In this document: piece by piece, positions 23,940 to 30,968 of the stretch
Layout of the letters: every line of letters starts with the position of its first letter
How positions within the stretch are numbered: position 1 is the first letter of the stretch
From: JANNHK01 sp034408875
Lineage (GTDB): Bacteria > Actinomycetota > Acidimicrobiia > IMCC26256 > PALSA-610
DNA: 34,213 bases
Assembly (NCBI GenBank): GCA_034408875.1
Contig: JAWXCJ010000122.1
Coordinates: 1 to 34,213 of the forward strand
Reading direction: 5' to 3'
Position numbers and translations under genes: made by a program
The notes under the pieces: model-generated
Database searches by the model: none
What the model saw: only the letters and a program-made list of their open reading frames with translations
Told to the model about the DNA's origin: nothing

Positions 23940-25121
23940 ATGCCGAGCACCGGCGAACGCGCACGTCCCGGCTGGTTCGGACCCGAAGCGGCCGACCGTT
24001 CCATCGTGTCCGGCGTGAAGCGCGCCGCGCTGGACCGCGCCGAGGTCGCTCGGCTCCAGCAGGCCCAGGGCTATCCAGCAGTCTCCATCCTGATGCCCAC
24101 CGGCACGACGCCCCAGTCTGATCGCGCCCGCCTCGCCGGATTGTTCGACGTCGTCGCGACCCGGTTGCTCGGCGAGTTCCCCCGTCACGCGGTCCAGCGA
24201 CTCCTCGATGACCTTGAAGCGCTCGGCACACGAGACGACCTGCCGTGGGGTCACGAGAGCCTGGCCCTGTTCGTCAGCAAGCAGAACGCCGTCGCCGTCG
24301 CGCTGCCGATCCTCGTCCGGGAACGGGTCGTCATCGACGAGACGTTCGCGACCCGAGACCTCGTGCACGCGGCACTACGCAGCCCGGTCTACCGCGTCCT
24401 CGTGCTGGGAAAGCGGCTGACCCGCCTCTATGCGGGCCTTGGTCGCATCCTCACCGAGGTCACCCACGATGATTTTCCCCTCCTTGGCGCCGACGAGGCC
24501 CGCGACAATGCGCGCGAGCGCCGGTCTCGGTTCGGCGTGGACCGCTCCGCATTGCGAGACAACCAACTCCACCGGTACGTGCGGGTCGTCGACGCTTCGC
24601 TCGCGCCGTACATGCGCGACGAGCTGCCCCTGATCGTGGTGGGGGCCGGACGCCGCCTCCCGGCCTTCCGGCTTCACTCGCGCCATCGCCGCCACATCAC
24701 GACAACACTGTCCGGCACCTTTGGCCAACAGCCGGGCGACCCTGGCACCGTCGAACTGGCCGACCTCGTGTGGCCGGCCGTGTGCGAAGTGCTCGCGCGC
24801 CGGCATCAGGAGGCGCTGGGCGAACTCGACCGGGCACTCGGATCCCGTCGATGCGCCGCGGGCGTCGAAGAGGTGTGGGCGTTGGCGCCGGCGGGCCGGG
24901 GAACGCTGCTCGTCGTCGAGGAAAGTTTCGAGTACTCCGCCCGCGTCGAGTTCGAAACCAACCGCCCCCTACATGCCGACGATGTCGAGCACCCCGAGGT
25001 CATCGACGACATGGTGGACGAGATCATCGAGATCGTCCTCGCGAAGCGAGGCCGGGTTGCCATCGTTCCCGACGGAGCCCTCGCCGACCTCGGGCGAATC
25101 GCGATGGCCCTCCGGTACTGA
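23940..25121 (+). CDS. baeRF family protein (bacterial eRF1-like, probably family 3)
   Basis: A 393-aa protein. The N-terminal segment LDRAEVARLQQAQGYPAVSI followed by LMPTG is the usual opening of baeRF proteins, which are related to archaeo-eukaryotic release factor 1. Later segments VYRVLVLGKRLTRLY, PLIVVGAGRRLPAF and RGRVAIVPDGALADLGRIAM match the alternating strands of that fold, including the C-terminal GxAxLGrIAA-like ending. The family is predicted to act in ribosome rescue or stress responses; no biochemical role can be assigned. The start has GGAGGAG 6 nt upstream. It is followed after 42 nt by a small gene on the same strand. Confidence 0.8.
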   Translation: MPSTGERARPGWFGPEAADRSIVSGVKRAALDRAEVARLQQAQGYPAVSILMPTGTTPQSDRARLAGLFDVVATRLLGEFPRHAVQRLLDDLEALGTRDDLPWGHESLALFVSKQNAVAVALPILVRERVVIDETFATRDLVHAALRSPVYRVLVLGKRLTRLYAGLGRILTEVTHDDFPLLGADEARDNARERRSRFGVDRSALRDNQLHRYVRVVDASLAPYMRDELPLIVVGAGRRLPAFRLHSRHRRHITTTLSGTFGQQPGDPGTVELADLVWPAVCEVLARRHQEALGELDRALGSRRCAAGVEEVWALAPAGRGTLLVVEESFEYSARVEFETNRPLHADDVEHPEVIDDMVDEIIEIVLAKRGRVAIVPDGALADLGRIAMALRY

Positions 25122-25163
25122 CCGCTCGCGATCGTCGCTCACCCGGCCACTGAAGGAGACGAC

Positions 25164-25475
25164 ATGAATGCGCTCGATTGGTTCCTCGAGCTCGGTCACA
25201 ACGGCGCGACGCGCAACGCGGCCAATGCCATCGAGGCCCGACGGCAGGCCGAGCACGCGCTCGAGCTCCAGCTCTCACACCTCGCCTGGCGCGACGCCCC
25301 TCCGGCCGAGCGTCGTCGGGTCGGCAAGTTGGCGAGCGAGCTCGCTACGTTCGAGCGCGGCCGCGACGTGGAGTTGGATATCGAGATCGTCACGGCGTGC
25401 CATGGTGCCGAGCCCAACCTAGATATGGGTTATTCAGCCGGGCCGTATACGAATCGTGTACAGTCGACTGCGTGA
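25164..25475 (+). CDS. Small helical protein of unknown function
   Basis: A 103-aa frame with GAAGGAG before its ATG. Residues 1-75 are helical and charged (MNALDWFLELGHNGATRNAA, AERRRVGKLASELATFERG). The last 20 or so residues run across the promoter of the next toxin-antitoxin operon and look non-conserved, so the true protein may originally have ended differently. It probably shares the transcript of the baeRF gene. Confidence 0.55.
   Translation: MNALDWFLELGHNGATRNAANAIEARRQAEHALELQLSHLAWRDAPPAERRRVGKLASELATFERGRDVELDIEIVTACHGAEPNLDMGYSAGPYTNRVQSTA
25445..25461. promoter_or_regulatory. Operator-like inverted repeat before the mazEF-like pair
   Basis: GTATACGA-A-TCGTGTAC pairs at 7 of 8 positions and ends 10 nt before the GTG of the antitoxin gene. 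Its core resembles the inverted repeat at 19384-19400. It is likely bound by the antitoxin itself. Confidence 0.45.
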
Positions 25476-25729
25476 GCGTTCCTGTCACTGCCCGACTCGA
25501 TGAGACTGCGGTCGAAGCGCTCGATCGCGCCGTTGAGGCGGGACTCGCGCCGAACCGAGGTGCGGTCGTCGCGGCTGCGGTGCGGGAGTGGCTCGCACGT
25601 CACGGCGAAGACGCGATCGCTGAGTCGTACCAAAGGCGGTACGCCAATGCTGAACCCGCGTCCGACGAGTTGATCGCCAAGATCGCCGCGTTTTCGGTAT
25701 CGGCATGCCTCGCCCGCGACGAGGCCTAG
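25472..25729 (+). CDS. MazE-like antitoxin
   Basis: An 85-aa protein. VPVTARLDETAVEALDRAVE then GLAPNRGAVVAAAVREWLAR forms a ribbon-helix-helix DNA-binding domain (strand, helix, GxxxNRGxVV turn, helix). A C-terminal tail EDAIAESYQRRYANAEPASD would bind the toxin. The gene overlaps the toxin gene by 25 nt and stands behind an operator-like inverted repeat. This is the one pair in the island with the ordinary antitoxin-first, same-strand layout. Confidence 0.78.
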   Translation: MSVPVTARLDETAVEALDRAVEAGLAPNRGAVVAAAVREWLARHGEDAIAESYQRRYANAEPASDELIAKIAAFSVSACLARDEA

Positions 25730-26040
25730 TCGCTCGTGGCGACGTCTGGGACGCCGACATCCCCGGCGTCGGTTCGCATCCCGTGGTCGTCGCAACGCGC
25801 GATACGGCGATCCCGGCTCTCACGTCGCTGATCTGTGTCCTGGTGACAAGTTCAGTACACGGTCACGTCGCCGAGGTTGAACTCGGCGCGACCGAAGGAC
25901 TCGGCCATGAGTGCGCGGCGAACTGCGACAACCTCTTCACCTTGCCGAAGAGCGTTCTGTCGAGACGGCGCGGCCGACTCGGACCCGCGAAGCTCACCGC
26001 CCTCGACCAGGCACTGACGATCGCGCTCGGCCTCGACTGA
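25705..26040 (+). CDS. MazF/PemK-type endoribonuclease toxin
   Basis: A 111-aa protein. GLVARGDVWDADIPGVGSHP then VVVATRD is the PemK/MazF opening (RGDVWxxxxPxxGxHPVVV, with the catalytic Arg region). Next come LTSLICVLVTSS and VELGATEGLGHECAANCDNL then FTLPKSVL, which match the conserved second half, including the N/D of the RNA-binding groove. The family cuts mRNA at short specific sequences and is neutralised by the protein encoded just before. The first ATG is used; it looks complete. Confidence 0.85.
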   Translation: MPRPRRGLVARGDVWDADIPGVGSHPVVVATRDTAIPALTSLICVLVTSSVHGHVAEVELGATEGLGHECAANCDNLFTLPKSVLSRRRGRLGPAKLTALDQALTIALGLD

Positions 26041-26085
26041 CGGTAAGCCAGGCGAGGAACGCGCCGATAGCTCCATGCCGACGTC

Positions 26086-26385
26086 GTGGTTCCGGCGCCG
26101 TTACCAGCCGATGTCGGTGCCTTGGTCGAGTCCGATGCCGTGATCGCGGTGTTGTGTGCGTTGGTCGGTCGCGAGGCCTTGCTGCTCATCCGAGTCGCCG
26201 AACGGCGGTGCGACACGACCTGGCGGCGCATCGCCACCGAACTCGGCCGCGTACACGCCGTGACCCTCACCGGCTCCGCCGGGACCGTCACCCAGACCAC
26301 CCCGCCCAGCGTCGCCGCCGCCGGCTTTCTTGCCGCCTGCGGGATCGATCCGCCACCCCGGATCACCCACCTGCACCCCGCCTGA
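26086..26385 (+). CDS. Doubtful ORF in a 550-bp gap
   Basis: A 99-aa frame from GTG: ALVESDAVIAVLCALVGREA then LLLIRVAERRCDTTW. It has moderate coding character but no recognised family, no Shine-Dalgarno and no neighbours on the same strand. The opposite strand is open as well and looks worse. The rest of 26041-26593 shows no gene or repeat that I can support. This may be a remnant. Confidence 0.25.
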   Translation: MVPAPLPADVGALVESDAVIAVLCALVGREALLLIRVAERRCDTTWRRIATELGRVHAVTLTGSAGTVTQTTPPSVAAAGFLAACGIDPPPRITHLHPA

Positions 26386-26593
26386 ACAGCCCAAACATCC
26401 CTTCCGGGCTCTCCCGACCGCGTAGACACACGCGGCACAAACGCACAAGGCGCGTTCGCCCAGGTCAACCCCTACTTCTGCGCCCTCGTGTCACCACAAA
26501 CTGCGGAACCCGGGCTTCGCGGTCGACGAACCGTCCACCGCCGGTCGGGCGACGGCATTGTCGCCCGGATCCGGCGGTCTTGGTGCGTGCCGA

Positions 26594-27280
26594 TCAGACG
26601 CAGCTGAGGTAGTTGGTGTCGGTCAGCGGGTCGAAGTCGTCGGCACACACCGAGTCGTAGCCCGGGCCTCCGAACACGTGGTCGACGATGCCTTGCTGGG
26701 TCTCGAAGATGTCGTTGCCTTGCTCGCCGTAAAGCATGTTCACCGAACCGGCCGAAGGGTTGAACTTCGAGTAGATGAAGTCGTTGCCGTAGCCGCCGAA
26801 CACCTGGTTGCTCCCCTGCTCCGGGTACAGCTGGTCGTTGTCATCGCCGCCGTAGAGCACGTCGGTGCTCCCATTGCCGAAAAGAATGTCGCTTCCGGGC
26901 CCGCCGTACACGATGTCGACGCCGAAGCCTCCGTCGTAGCGGTCTTCGCCGTTCCCGAGATCGGCCCAGTCGATTTCGTTCGTCCAGCTGTACGAGTTCA
27001 CGTAGTCGTTGCCGTCGCCGGTGCAGATGATGTCGTTGCCCGCACCCGGGTGCACCGTGTCGGCGCCGCCGAGCGTGGCAATGACGTCGTTGCCGGCGGT
27101 GCCGTACACAACGTCGGGACCGGCCGTGCCGACGATCGTCGCGAACAGGCCGTTGCACATGGGAAACACGGGGAACTTCTTTGCCGGGCCGAAATCGGCA
27201 AATGCCGCGCTCGCCGGGGTGAGTACTGCGCCCGCGACGGCGGCGATGGCAACGATCCTGCTGATACGAGAAACACGCAT
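26594..27280 (-). CDS. Secreted RTX-type calcium-binding repeat protein
   Basis: A 228-aa protein. A Sec signal peptide (MRVSRISRIVAIAAVAGAVL, ending near ASAAFA) is followed by a beta-roll of GGxGxD-type nonapeptides: GTAGPDVVYGTAGNDVI, GGADTVHPGAGNDIICTGDG, GGPGSDILFGNGSTDVLYGG and others. Each pair of repeats binds Ca2+ and folds only outside the cell. Cysteines near both ends (PMCNG, SVCADD, LSCV) may form disulfides. No enzymatic or lytic domain is present, so this is a small stand-alone repeat protein. GGAGG lies before the ATG. Confidence 0.88.
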   Translation of the reverse strand: MRVSRISRIVAIAAVAGAVLTPASAAFADFGPAKKFPVFPMCNGLFATIVGTAGPDVVYGTAGNDVIATLGGADTVHPGAGNDIICTGDGNDYVNSYSWTNEIDWADLGNGEDRYDGGFGVDIVYGGPGSDILFGNGSTDVLYGGDDNDQLYPEQGSNQVFGGYGNDFIYSKFNPSAGSVNMLYGEQGNDIFETQQGIVDHVFGGPGYDSVCADDFDPLTDTNYLSCV

Positions 27281-27341
27281 GTCGGCCTCCGAACCTTGCG
27301 GACCCGATCGGCCCGTTCACAGGTCCTGACCCACCACCCCT

Positions 27342-27359
27342 GCCCGCGCTTACGCGGGC
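27342..27359. terminator. GC hairpin between the cyclase remnant and the RTX gene
   Basis: GCCCGCG-CTTA-CGCGGGC forms a 7-bp stem with a 4-nt loop. It is downstream of the minus-strand cyclase remnant (stop 27388) and 62 nt upstream of the RTX start. No T-run follows on either strand, so it may be a weak terminator or a leader hairpin. Confidence 0.3.
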
Positions 27360-27387
27360 CCCTGCCTAGGTTCGGGGGTCGGGCCGT

Positions 27388-27790
27388 TCAGATGGCGGCG
27401 ACGGAGATTGCCCCGGCGTCACGCACGGCTTTCTCGCTCCGACCCGCGATCTCGGCGACCGTCCGGTACGTCATGTCGTCGGGGTCGATGCCCAGTTCCG
27501 CGGCCTCGGCGGCTCCGAGGCGCTCCAGGAGGTGTTTCGAGGCGAGGGCGGTGACCTCCGAGCCGCCCGCCCGTCGCGACCTGGCCGACCATCAGCGTGG
27601 CCCCCCAGTGGATCCCGACGTTGACGCGGACATCGACCTCGGCAGGACCGAGCCCGGACGGCATGTCACGCACCGTCGCGGATTGCGCGTGCCGCTCGGA
27701 TCGCGGCTGACGCGGCTTCGGATTCGGAGTTGCCCAGTTGCGAAGCATCGCGTTTGTGACTGAGTGATTCGAGTGAGCCCTTCGACCAAG
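27388..27790 (-). pseudogene. Class III adenylate/guanylate cyclase remnant
   Basis: Read in three minus-strand frames, it gives EAASAAIRAARAIRD, then MPSGLGPAEVDVRVNVGIHW followed by GATLMVGQVATGGRL, then EVTALASKHLLERLGAAEAA and a tail YRTVAEIAGRSEKAVRDAGA to the stop TGA at 27388. The order matches the C-terminal half of class III cyclase domains (VRVGIHWG, GRLDVTALGDEVNEAARI, then ASKxLLERL). A frame change lies at GRL/EVTAL, and the stretch from GDEVNE to the next helix is deleted. The 5' half with the first catalytic Asp is absent. Confidence 0.68.
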
Positions 27791-28195
27791 CCATGGCTGA
27801 TTCATTTCTTCCAGCGTCATCGTTCAGACGACGTGAACAGGCCGGTGCCGGCGGTGGACTTCCTCGACTCATGCCCGGAGCAGGTCGCGGCCGAAATACA
27901 CGCCGTCCTCGACGCCGTCGCGGCCGCGCCGCCCCCAAGATTTTCGGGCGGTGGCAAATGGGAGGCGATGCATGACGAAATGGCCGGCCTGTACGAAGTC
28001 CGCGTTTCGTTCGACCAGTACAACTACCGACTCTTCTGTCGGCTTGAACGAAATGCTGACGATCTTGGTGGCTCGAGCATCGTCGCGCTTGGCGGGCTCA
28101 AGAAGCCTCGCCGCCAACCCGCAGTGCCGAAGGACTACAGAATCGTGCGCAGCTGGTCGGACGAGTTCACGAAACGGCGGACCGTTCTTTCGTAG
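27764..28195 (+). CDS. RelE/HigB-type toxin (Gp49-like)
   Basis: A 143-aa frame. PVPAVDFLDSCPEQVAAEIH, PPRFSGGGKWEAMHDEMAGL then YEVRVSFDQYNYRLFCRLER, and a C-terminal helix DYRIVRSWSDEFTKRR match phage-derived Gp49/HigB-like mRNA interferases. The start is uncertain: GTG 27764 or GTG 27773, with no Shine-Dalgarno. It overlaps the 3' end of the HTH gene on the opposite strand by 29 nt, so toxin and likely antitoxin are convergent rather than in the usual higBA operon. Confidence 0.72.
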   Translation: MIRVSPSTKPWLIHFFQRHRSDDVNRPVPAVDFLDSCPEQVAAEIHAVLDAVAAAPPPRFSGGGKWEAMHDEMAGLYEVRVSFDQYNYRLFCRLERNADDLGGSSIVALGGLKKPRRQPAVPKDYRIVRSWSDEFTKRRTVLS

Positions 28196-28514
28196 GCGCG
28201 ACGCGCGGCGACCCCCGGCGTGGTCGAACGACGCGGACCTCGACATCGAGCGCGTTGGCGAGCGCGCACAAGGTTGCGAGCGTGGGATTGACCGGGCTTT
28301 GTGAAAACAGCCTCCGAACAGCCTCGGGCTTCAGACCCGCCCTTCTTGCGAGTTCAGCCTTGCTGAGCTTGCGAGCACGGCGTTCGTCATCGAGCGATCG
28401 CATGAGCTCGTCGACGAAAGCAATCCGTGAACGCGCGCGTTCGTACGCGGCGGCGTAGCCAGGGCTTCCCAGGCGATCGGCGAGGTATTTCTCGGCACCA
28501 GTGCGCGAGGCCAC
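28167..28514 (-). CDS. XRE-family HTH protein, probable HigA-type antitoxin
   Basis: A 115-aa protein. The N-terminal helix FVDELMRSLDDERRARKLSK leads into a helix-turn-helix of the Cro/C1 type: AELARRAGLKPEAVRRLFSQ, then SPVNPTLATLCALANALDVE. GTG start 28514 has GGAGG upstream. A perfect inverted repeat sits 20 nt before the start (28534-28555), as expected for autoregulation. It is convergent to the HigB-like toxin with overlapping 3' ends. Confidence 0.78.
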   Translation of the reverse strand: MASRTGAEKYLADRLGSPGYAAAYERARSRIAFVDELMRSLDDERRARKLSKAELARRAGLKPEAVRRLFSQSPVNPTLATLCALANALDVEVRVVRPRRGSPRVAPTKERSAVS

Positions 28515-28533
28515 GGATTCCTCCCAGGTAGTC

Positions 28534-28555
28534 GGCGTAACACATATGTTACGCC
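28534..28555. promoter_or_regulatory. Perfect inverted-repeat operator of the HTH gene
   Basis: GGCGTAACA and TGTTACGCC form exact 9-bp arms separated by CATA. The site is upstream of the minus-strand GTG 28514 and probably covers its promoter. Confidence 0.65.
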
Positions 28556-28710
28556 ACTAGATCGTCAGGCAATGCGCGTACTTGAGCGACGCCTAAACCC
28601 ACCGGCGCCATCAGACCTCACATCAGCCTTGCCATGCCCTAAGGGATAGGCCTAGCATATGCATCTACACATAATACGTGTCCAGGGCTTACCTAGAAGG
28701 GCAACTACCA

Positions 28711-29193
28711 ATGGACGAGCTGATTCCCGTCACGACCTACGTACCGAAGTCAAAGCTCGTGGCCTTTCAGGTCAAAGCCGCTGTTTGGGCTTCGCAAGCC
28801 GAAGGAACGGCGCCCCCTGACAACGAGCTCGCCTCGAGTCGCTATAACGACCGCTGGCCAGCAGATCAGCGGCCGGACTGGTCTGCCGACGAATCAGAGC
28901 TCGCCAAGTTCGTGCACAAGAAACTGCACGAAAGGTCGGTGTCCGGGCGCGCACTGAGTTTCATGGCGAACCACCCCGACGCCCCGATGCTCGGACGAGC
29001 ACTTGCAGTCGAACTGGGCCTCGCCGACGACGAAAGTGACGCGACCGGCCACCAGCAAATCGCCGGGTGTTGGGGGCACCTCGGGAGATACTGCGAAGGC
29101 TGGAGGCATCCGATTCCCTTCCGCTTTAGCGAAGAGGACGGATATTGGGTGACGGCCAAGACCGCCCAAGTCTTGAAGAGCGCCGGTTTCTGA
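28711..29193 (+). CDS. Hypothetical protein
   Basis: A 160-aa protein. MDELIPVTTYVPKSKLVAFQ opens; the middle SELAKFVHKKLHERSVSGRA looks like a helical DNA- or protein-binding stretch; the end is GCWGHLGRYCEGWRHPIPFR, then GYWVTAKTAQVLKSAG. No signal or membrane segment. I cannot name the family with confidence. ATG 28711 is preceded by AGAAGG; GTG 28678 would add 11 residues. It is alone on its strand between the HTH gene and the Mrr gene. Confidence 0.65.
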   Translation: MDELIPVTTYVPKSKLVAFQVKAAVWASQAEGTAPPDNELASSRYNDRWPADQRPDWSADESELAKFVHKKLHERSVSGRALSFMANHPDAPMLGRALAVELGLADDESDATGHQQIAGCWGHLGRYCEGWRHPIPFRFSEEDGYWVTAKTAQVLKSAGF

Positions 29194-29362
29194 CACGCGG
29201 GAGGGAGCGCGATCCTCTCGTTCGCCGCGAGGAGAGAACCTCCTCGCACACGTCGCCCGTTCGACCCGATCGACCGCCGGCGGTCTCCACCCGCGCGTCC
29301 GACGTCGCGAAGAAGCCCCATGCCGGAGCGGTCCACGCGCCGGCGCCGGTACCGTTCCCGAC

Positions 29363-30237
29363 GTGACAGCAGTCGACGCGACCATCCCAAAGCATCTTGA
29401 TCTGCTCTACCCGACTCTCCAAGCACTCAAGGACCTCGGCGGCTCGGCCCGAATCGACGAGATCATGGAGCGCGTAGTTGAACGCGAAGGATTCACGGAC
29501 GAGCAAGTCGCTGTGCGTCGCAGTCCCGACCATCACATGGGGCTTTTGGAATACCGCCTCGCATGGGCGCGGAACTACCTGAAGAACGTGGGAGCGGTCG
29601 AGAACTCGGCAAGGGGCGTGTGGACGATCACTCCACTCGGGCGGGAGCTCACAGAGGCGGACGTGCGCGAACGCGTCAAAGCGTGGAAGGCCGACTACAA
29701 CCGTTCCTACTACGAGCAGAAGAAGCGGGATGCCGCAGACGAAGAAGAAGAATCTGAAGGGGGCGACGCCGAGGTCGGGTGGAAGGAGCGGCTGCTCGAT
29801 CGGCTGCTCACTACATCGGCGGACGCCTTTGAGCGCCTCGCGCAACGACTCTTGAAGGAGGCCGGGTTCCGCAACGTTGAGGTCCTCGGAAAGTCCGGAG
29901 ACGGCGGAATCGACGGCGTCGGCGTCTACCGGCTGTCCCTCGTGTCGTTCCCAGTGTTCTTCCAATGCAAGCGGTACAAGGGTCGGTCTCCGCGCCCGCC
30001 GTGCGTGATTTCAGAGGCGCGATGTCCGGCCGGGGCGAGAAGGGGCTGCTCATCACCACGGGTACGTTCACGAAGGATGCGCGCGCTGAGGCCACTCGCG
30101 ACGGCGCACCCCCTGTCGACCTCATCGATGGCGACGATCTCTGCGAGCTGCTCCGCGAGTATGAACTCGGCGTTGAAACGAGACGGCGCGTCGTCGAGGA
30201 CGTCGCAATCGTCGACGACTTCTTCGCTGAGTTGTAG
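29363..30237 (+). pseudogene. mrr: Mrr-type restriction endonuclease, frameshifted
   Basis: The N-terminal frame (from GTG 29363) carries the Mrr winged-helix domain (PTLQALKDLGGSARIDEIME, then WTITPLGRELTEADV) and enters the Mrr catalytic domain: AQRLLKEAGFRNVEVLGKSG, DGGIDGVGVY, then FFQCKRYKG (Asp and Q-x-K of the PD-(D/E)xK core). The frame is lost at 29979-29981; the next frame continues SVSAPAVRDFRGAMSGRGEK, then GLLITTGTFTKDAR and DLIDGDDLCELL to the stop. One missing base in the G run (KGSV expected) restores the protein. Mrr enzymes cut modified DNA. It is the last gene before the right island end. Confidence 0.8.
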
Positions 30238-30260
30238 CGCGTGAGTATGCCTCACCGTTG

Positions 30261-30289
30261 TGGCACGGAAGTGGCACGTAGATGGCACG
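30261..30289. repeat. Three TGGCACG direct repeats at exact 11-bp spacing
   Basis: Copies start at 30261, 30272 and 30283, so all lie on one helix face. They lie 48 nt inside the island from the right attachment repeat. This is the expected place for integrase arm-type or excisionase binding sites. Confidence 0.55.
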
Positions 30290-30336
30290 ACAGGCGCCGC
30301 GAACGCACGGCAATGCAACGTCGCAACCAGCAATTT

Positions 30337-30381
30337 CGCGGTGGAGACGATGGGACTCGAACCCACGACCCCCTGCTTGCA
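30337..30381 (-). repeat. Right attachment-site repeat (inside intact tRNA-Ala)
   Basis: Matches 19220-19264 at 44 of 45 positions. It covers five flanking bases 3' of the tRNA, then acceptor 3' strand, T arm, variable region and anticodon stem up to the anticodon (TGC at 30379-30381). Confidence 0.85.
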
Positions 30382-30415
30382 AAGCAGGTGCTCTAGCCAG
30401 CTGAGCTACGTCCCC
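30342..30415 (-). tRNA. tRNA-Ala (anticodon TGC)
   Basis: On the minus strand, acceptor GGGGACG pairs with CGTCTCC (one G-T pair). The D arm contains TAGCTCAGCTGGCTAGAGCA, the anticodon stem is CCTGC/GCAGG around loop TTTGCAA with anticodon TGC (Ala, GCA codons), and the T arm contains GTGGGTTCGAGTCCCAT. The discriminator is A; CCA is not encoded (CCG follows). The gene is complete and should be functional, having been rebuilt by the island end. Confidence 0.93.
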
Positions 30416-30447
30416 GAGGGTTGATCAGGTTAGCGGGACACTCCGCG

Positions 30448-30900
30448 TTACTCGCTGAACCAGCTTTCGTCTTCGACGGCAGGTTGCGGCGGATCGTCGG
30501 TGAACGCTTCGTCCGGGAACGGCTTCAGCTCTATCGCCGGCTCGTCGGCGACCATCGGCTCCGGGTTCTCGGCGACGGCCACGAGCGGCGCGTCCTGGGT
30601 GCCGATGCCGAGGTCGGCTTCGGTCGGCAGCCGCGCGACGGGCTCCTCCGGGAACGGTTTGAGTTCGGGCGCCGGCAGGTCGTCGTAGATCTCGATCTTG
30701 GCCTCGTCGGCGGTCTTGACCGCTTGCTTCGCGAGCCACCGGGCCTGGCGCGCGTCGATGAGTTCGGCGGCCTCGCCGTATTCGTAGGCAAGCTCCATCT
30801 CGGGGTCGCGCACCGTTGCCGCCGTGTCGGCAGCCATGCGTTCGCCGTGCCGGCCCGCGGCTGACGTCGGCCAGTCGATGGAGTCTTCGTCGTCGGCCAT
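30448..30900 (-). CDS. Acidic hypothetical protein with internal repeat
   Basis: A 150-aa protein, start ATG with AGGAGG 5 nt upstream. The N-terminal half has helices (ELAYEYGEAAELIDARQARW). The C-terminal half is acidic and Pro-rich and contains a repeated phrase: PAPELKPFPEE and PAIELKPFPDE. No domain recognised, no membrane segment. Probably an intrinsically disordered protein. It is the first gene outside the island, transcribed toward the tRNA. Confidence 0.75.
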   Translation of the reverse strand: MADDEDSIDWPTSAAGRHGERMAADTAATVRDPEMELAYEYGEAAELIDARQARWLAKQAVKTADEAKIEIYDDLPAPELKPFPEEPVARLPTEADLGIGTQDAPLVAVAENPEPMVADEPAIELKPFPDEAFTDDPPQPAVEDESWFSE

Positions 30901-30968
30901 CGGAACCTCCTGCGTTCAGGCCAGTTTCCCACCGACCGGCGCTGCGTTGAGATTTCGGCGGGCTGGGG

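Larger units (their letters stand above)
19220..30381. mobile_element. 11.1-kb genomic island integrated in tRNA-Ala(TGC)
   Basis: The ends are 45-bp direct repeats (19220-19264 and 30337-30381) with one mismatch and an offset of exactly 11,117 bp. The right repeat is the 3' half of an intact tRNA-Ala gene plus 5 flanking bases. The left is a displaced copy lacking the 5' half. The repeat ends inside the anticodon loop, a common crossover region for tRNA-targeting tyrosine integrases. Cargo includes toxin-antitoxin-like pairs, a broken Mrr nuclease, stress genes and gene fragments. No integrase or excisionase gene is visible, so the island may be an old or helper-dependent element. Confidence 0.75.

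Noticed and set aside
26101..26448. Cys/Gly-rich minus-strand frame
   Set aside because: Low-complexity antisense composition, no start context and no domain; likely not coding.
27342..27359. Strong intrinsic terminator
   Set aside because: The stem is good but no T-run follows on either strand; kept as a low-confidence hairpin.
29979..29984. Programmed ribosomal frameshift in the Mrr gene
   Set aside because: No slippery heptamer or downstream structure is evident at the junction; a lost base in a G run explains it more simply.
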